From: Achromobacter spanius
Lineage (GTDB): Bacteria; Pseudomonadota; Gammaproteobacteria; Burkholderiales; Burkholderiaceae_B
Length of the DNA stretch: 64,000 nucleotides
Assembly: GCF_002812705.1 (NCBI RefSeq)
Contig: NZ_CP025030.1
Location: 806,001-870,000 of the forward strand
Direction of reading: 5' to 3'
Shown here: positions 62,209 to 64,000 of the stretch, one piece after another
Layout: the number at the start of each line of letters is the position of its first letter
Numbering within the stretch: the first letter of the stretch is position 1
The notes under the pieces: generated by a model
The model's input: the letters and a program-made list of their open reading frames with translations, nothing else
Told to the model about the DNA's origin: nothing
Databases searched by the model: none
Made by a program: the position numbers and the translations under genes

Positions 62209-63180
62209 ATGCCCACGTCCACGCCCGCGGTCCAGCCCCGCCCTTTTCTTCTTGCCTGTCCGGATTTGTCGTCGGAGCGCTTGGGCAATACGGAGACGCC
62301 CGGCGTCTGGCATTTTGACTCCGGCGTGCCGGGCAAGCGGGTGATGTTGAGCGCGCTGATCCACGGCAACGAGCTGTGCGGCGCCTGGGCCTTGAAGGAA
62401 GCGCTTGCGGCCGGGCTGCGTCCACGCCGGGGCTCGCTGACCCTGGCCTTTTGCAATCTGGCGGCGTTCGACCGCTTCGATTCCACCAATTACGCGCCCG
62501 CGCGTTTTGTCGACGAAGACATGAACCGCGTCTGGAGCGACGACAAGCTGACCGTGCCGATCAGCCAGGAACGCCGCCGCGCCGCGCAGCTTCGCCCGTG
62601 GGTGGAGCAAGCTGACTGGCTGCTGGACTTCCATTCCATGAGCAATTCCGACGTGCCGCTGCAATTGACCGGCATGGAACAGCGCAATATCGACCTGGCG
62701 CTGGCCTTGGGCAACCCCGCCACCATCATCGCAGACGCGGGCCATGCCGCCGGCGTGCGCATGCGCGACTACGGCCGCTTTGGCGAAACGGGTGACAACG
62801 GCACGCGCTCGCTGCTGATCGAATGCGGCTTTCACGGCGCCCCCGAAGCACGCGGCGTGGCGGTGGACCAGATGGCGCGCTTCCTGCTGCAAGCCGGCAC
62901 GGTAGACAGCGACGATATCCCCGACGCCTGGATCGCGCCCGCACAAGCAGCCCAACGCGCGCTGCGCGTCACCCACGCCATCGCCGCAAAAAGCGCGGAC
63001 TTCCGCTTCGACCAGCCCTGGAAGGGCCTGGAAACCCTGGCGAAGGCGGGCACCGTCATCGGCTGGTCCGAAGGTGAAGCGGTCGTCACGCCTTATGACG
63101 ACTGCGTGCTGATCATGCCGTCCACCGCCAATCTGCGGCCCGGCGTCACCGTGGTCCGCCTGGCGCAAGCTATCGTTTGA
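62209..63180 (+). CDS. Succinylglutamate desuccinylase/aspartoacylase family protein (paralogue 2)
   Basis: Zinc hydrolase of 323 aa, paralogue of the protein at 37148-38092. Motifs HGNE (His52, Glu55), DEDMNRVW, LLDFHSMSNSDVPLQLTG and LIECGFHG are visible, and the C-terminal WSEGEAVVTPYDDCVLIMPS matches its partner closely. ATG 62209 with GGAG upstream is chosen over an earlier in-frame ATG at 62149 within the terminator loop region. Its place between a binding protein and a permease suggests that it processes the imported substrate, perhaps an N-acyl amino acid. Confidence 0.88.
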   Translation: MPTSTPAVQPRPFLLACPDLSSERLGNTETPGVWHFDSGVPGKRVMLSALIHGNELCGAWALKEALAAGLRPRRGSLTLAFCNLAAFDRFDSTNYAPARFVDEDMNRVWSDDKLTVPISQERRRAAQLRPWVEQADWLLDFHSMSNSDVPLQLTGMEQRNIDLALALGNPATIIADAGHAAGVRMRDYGRFGETGDNGTRSLLIECGFHGAPEARGVAVDQMARFLLQAGTVDSDDIPDAWIAPAQAAQRALRVTHAIAAKSADFRFDQPWKGLETLAKAGTVIGWSEGEAVVTPYDDCVLIMPSTANLRPGVTVVRLAQAIV

Positions 63181-63214
63181 TCTTGAAGAACACCCTGGCC
63201 ATGTCGGCGAAATA

Positions 63215-63279
63215 CGCCAAGTAATTCCGCCAAGTAATTCCGCCAAGTAAACACGCCAAACAAACCCGCCAAGCAAGCA
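63215..63279. repeat. Five 13-bp tandem repeats between the aspartoacylase-like and permease genes
   Basis: Units begin at 63215, 63228, 63241, 63254 and 63267, each CGCCAA followed by GTAATTC, GTAAACA, ACAAACC or GCAAGCA. The first two are identical. They occupy half of the 141-nt spacer. Confidence 0.85.
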
Positions 63280-63321
63280 CTCGGCGCCAAGCAACCCTGA
63301 GCCCACCAAGGAAATCATCAC

Positions 63322-64000
63322 GTGGCCTTGTTCATCCTGCGCAGACTGATACAGAGTCTGTTCGTACTGCTGGCCGTTTCGGTCGTGGTCTTCTTCGCGG
63401 TGTATGCCGTGGGCGACCCGATCGAACTGCTGGTCAGCCCCGAAGCCAGCCAGGCAGCTCGCGAGGCGATGATCGCCCGCCTGGGCCTGGACCTGCCGGT
63501 TTGGCAGCAATACATCGGGTTCCTGTGGCGCGCGCTGCATGGCGACCTGGGCACGTCCTTCGTGCACGGCATCCCGGCCATTGAACTGATCGTGCAGCGC
63601 ATCCCCGCCACGTTCGAACTGGTCATCGTGGCCATCATGCTGACCTGTGTGATCGGGATTCCGCTGGGGCTGGTCGCCGGCCTGTACCGCGACGACTACC
63701 TGGGACGCGGCATCATGGCGTCGTCGGTGCTGGGCTTTTCGCTGCCGAACTTCTGGCAGGGCATGATGCTGATCCTGCTGTTCGCCGTGTGGCTGGGCTG
63801 GCTGCCCGCCACCGGGCGCGGCGACACCGTCACGGTGCTGGGCATCCGCCTGTCCATCCTGACCGCCGACGGCTGGTCGCACCTGATCATGCCGGCCATC
63901 AACCTGGCGCTGGCCAACATTGCGCTGGTGCTGCGCCTGACCGCCTCGGGCGTGGTCGAAGCGCGCAGCCAGGACTACGTGAAGTTCGCGCGCGCCAAGG
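63322..64000 (+). CDS. Dipeptide-type ABC transporter permease (DppB-like), truncated by the window end
   Basis: Inner-membrane permease; 226 codons are visible. It starts at a GTG with AAGGAAA 9 nt upstream. The N-terminal ALFILRRLIQSLFVLLAVSVVVFFAVYAVGDP and LGLDLPVWQQYIGFLWRALHGDLGTSF are typical of DppB/GsiC, and the coupling motif ends in the visible LRLTASGVVEARSQDYVKFARAK. The remainder and the partner permease and ATPase genes lie beyond position 64000. Confidence 0.92.
   Translation, partial: MALFILRRLIQSLFVLLAVSVVVFFAVYAVGDPIELLVSPEASQAAREAMIARLGLDLPVWQQYIGFLWRALHGDLGTSFVHGIPAIELIVQRIPATFELVIVAIMLTCVIGIPLGLVAGLYRDDYLGRGIMASSVLGFSLPNFWQGMMLILLFAVWLGWLPATGRGDTVTVLGIRLSILTADGWSHLIMPAINLALANIALVLRLTASGVVEARSQDYVKFARAK

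Noticed and set aside
63215..63279. CRISPR-like array
   Set aside because: The 13-bp units are contiguous with no spacers and no cas genes are present.
62194..63882. A 562-codon open frame on the minus strand
   Set aside because: Covers the aspartoacylase-like and permease genes on the other strand, both well supported.

Overview
The window is high-GC chromosomal DNA with dense, mostly unidirectional operons. Gene content points to Alcaligenaceae (Burkholderiales), most likely Achromobacter or a close Bordetella relative. The main reasons are a Bug-family (Bordetella uptake gene) binding protein, the ubiE / Tim44-like / ubiJ / ubiB order, metXW, gentisate and acyl-CoA catabolic clusters, and IS481-family elements. 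This is inference from gene content; no database was searched.

Layout. Positions 1-5260 carry thiD, a Pcm-like methyltransferase, a TolC-type outer-membrane channel, a first IS481-family element (3427-4711) and hldE/rfaE2. Positions 5422-10829 carry a ferritin-like diiron protein and the ubiquinone genes ubiB, ubiJ and ubiE with a Tim44-like protein, all on the minus strand. Positions 10992-20061 read rightward: phoB-phoR, a second two-component pair, copper resistance genes copA, copB and a DUF411 gene, then serA. A second, nearly identical IS copy lies at 20198-21482. Positions 21532-33975 are a mixed accessory and housekeeping stretch: a LysR regulator, a VOC protein, pxpB-pxpC, a GntR regulator, a TRIC-family channel, a universal stress protein, an AmpG-like transporter, metX-metW, an Ldh-type dehydrogenase, an AEC transporter, a DNA-binding-only LuxR protein and a lipoprotein. 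Then come an alpha/beta hydrolase, gshA and a lipocalin.

Positions 37148-48747 are a long minus-strand catabolic and transport cluster: gentisate dioxygenase, an FAH-family hydrolase, livKHMGF, a GntR regulator, an arylformamidase-like hydrolase, a LysR regulator, a Bug protein and an aspartoacylase-like protein. After a small gene with a LexA-type box, tRNA-Arg(CCG) and a two-haem cytochrome c5, positions 50993-58784 hold an acyl-CoA catabolism cluster: 3-hydroxyacyl-CoA dehydrogenase, class III CoA transferase, acyl-CoA dehydrogenase, TetR, nitronate monooxygenase-like and two enoyl-CoA hydratases. The right end has an NAD(P)H-hydrate dehydratase, a 77-aa unknown gene with twin promoter palindromes, and the start of a dipeptide-type ABC transporter operon that runs off the window.

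The most distinctive structure is a dispersed palindromic repeat of about 65-70 bp. It begins TAGGATGGGTGAAGCGCG, ends near CGCGYAACCCATC, and resembles GTAG-type REP sequences. Ten half-units lie at four loci, and all four are convergent gene junctions. At two junctions the repeat's own TAG is the stop codon of both flanking genes. Both IS copies sit at the same position inside this repeat, each with a clean 6-bp target duplication.
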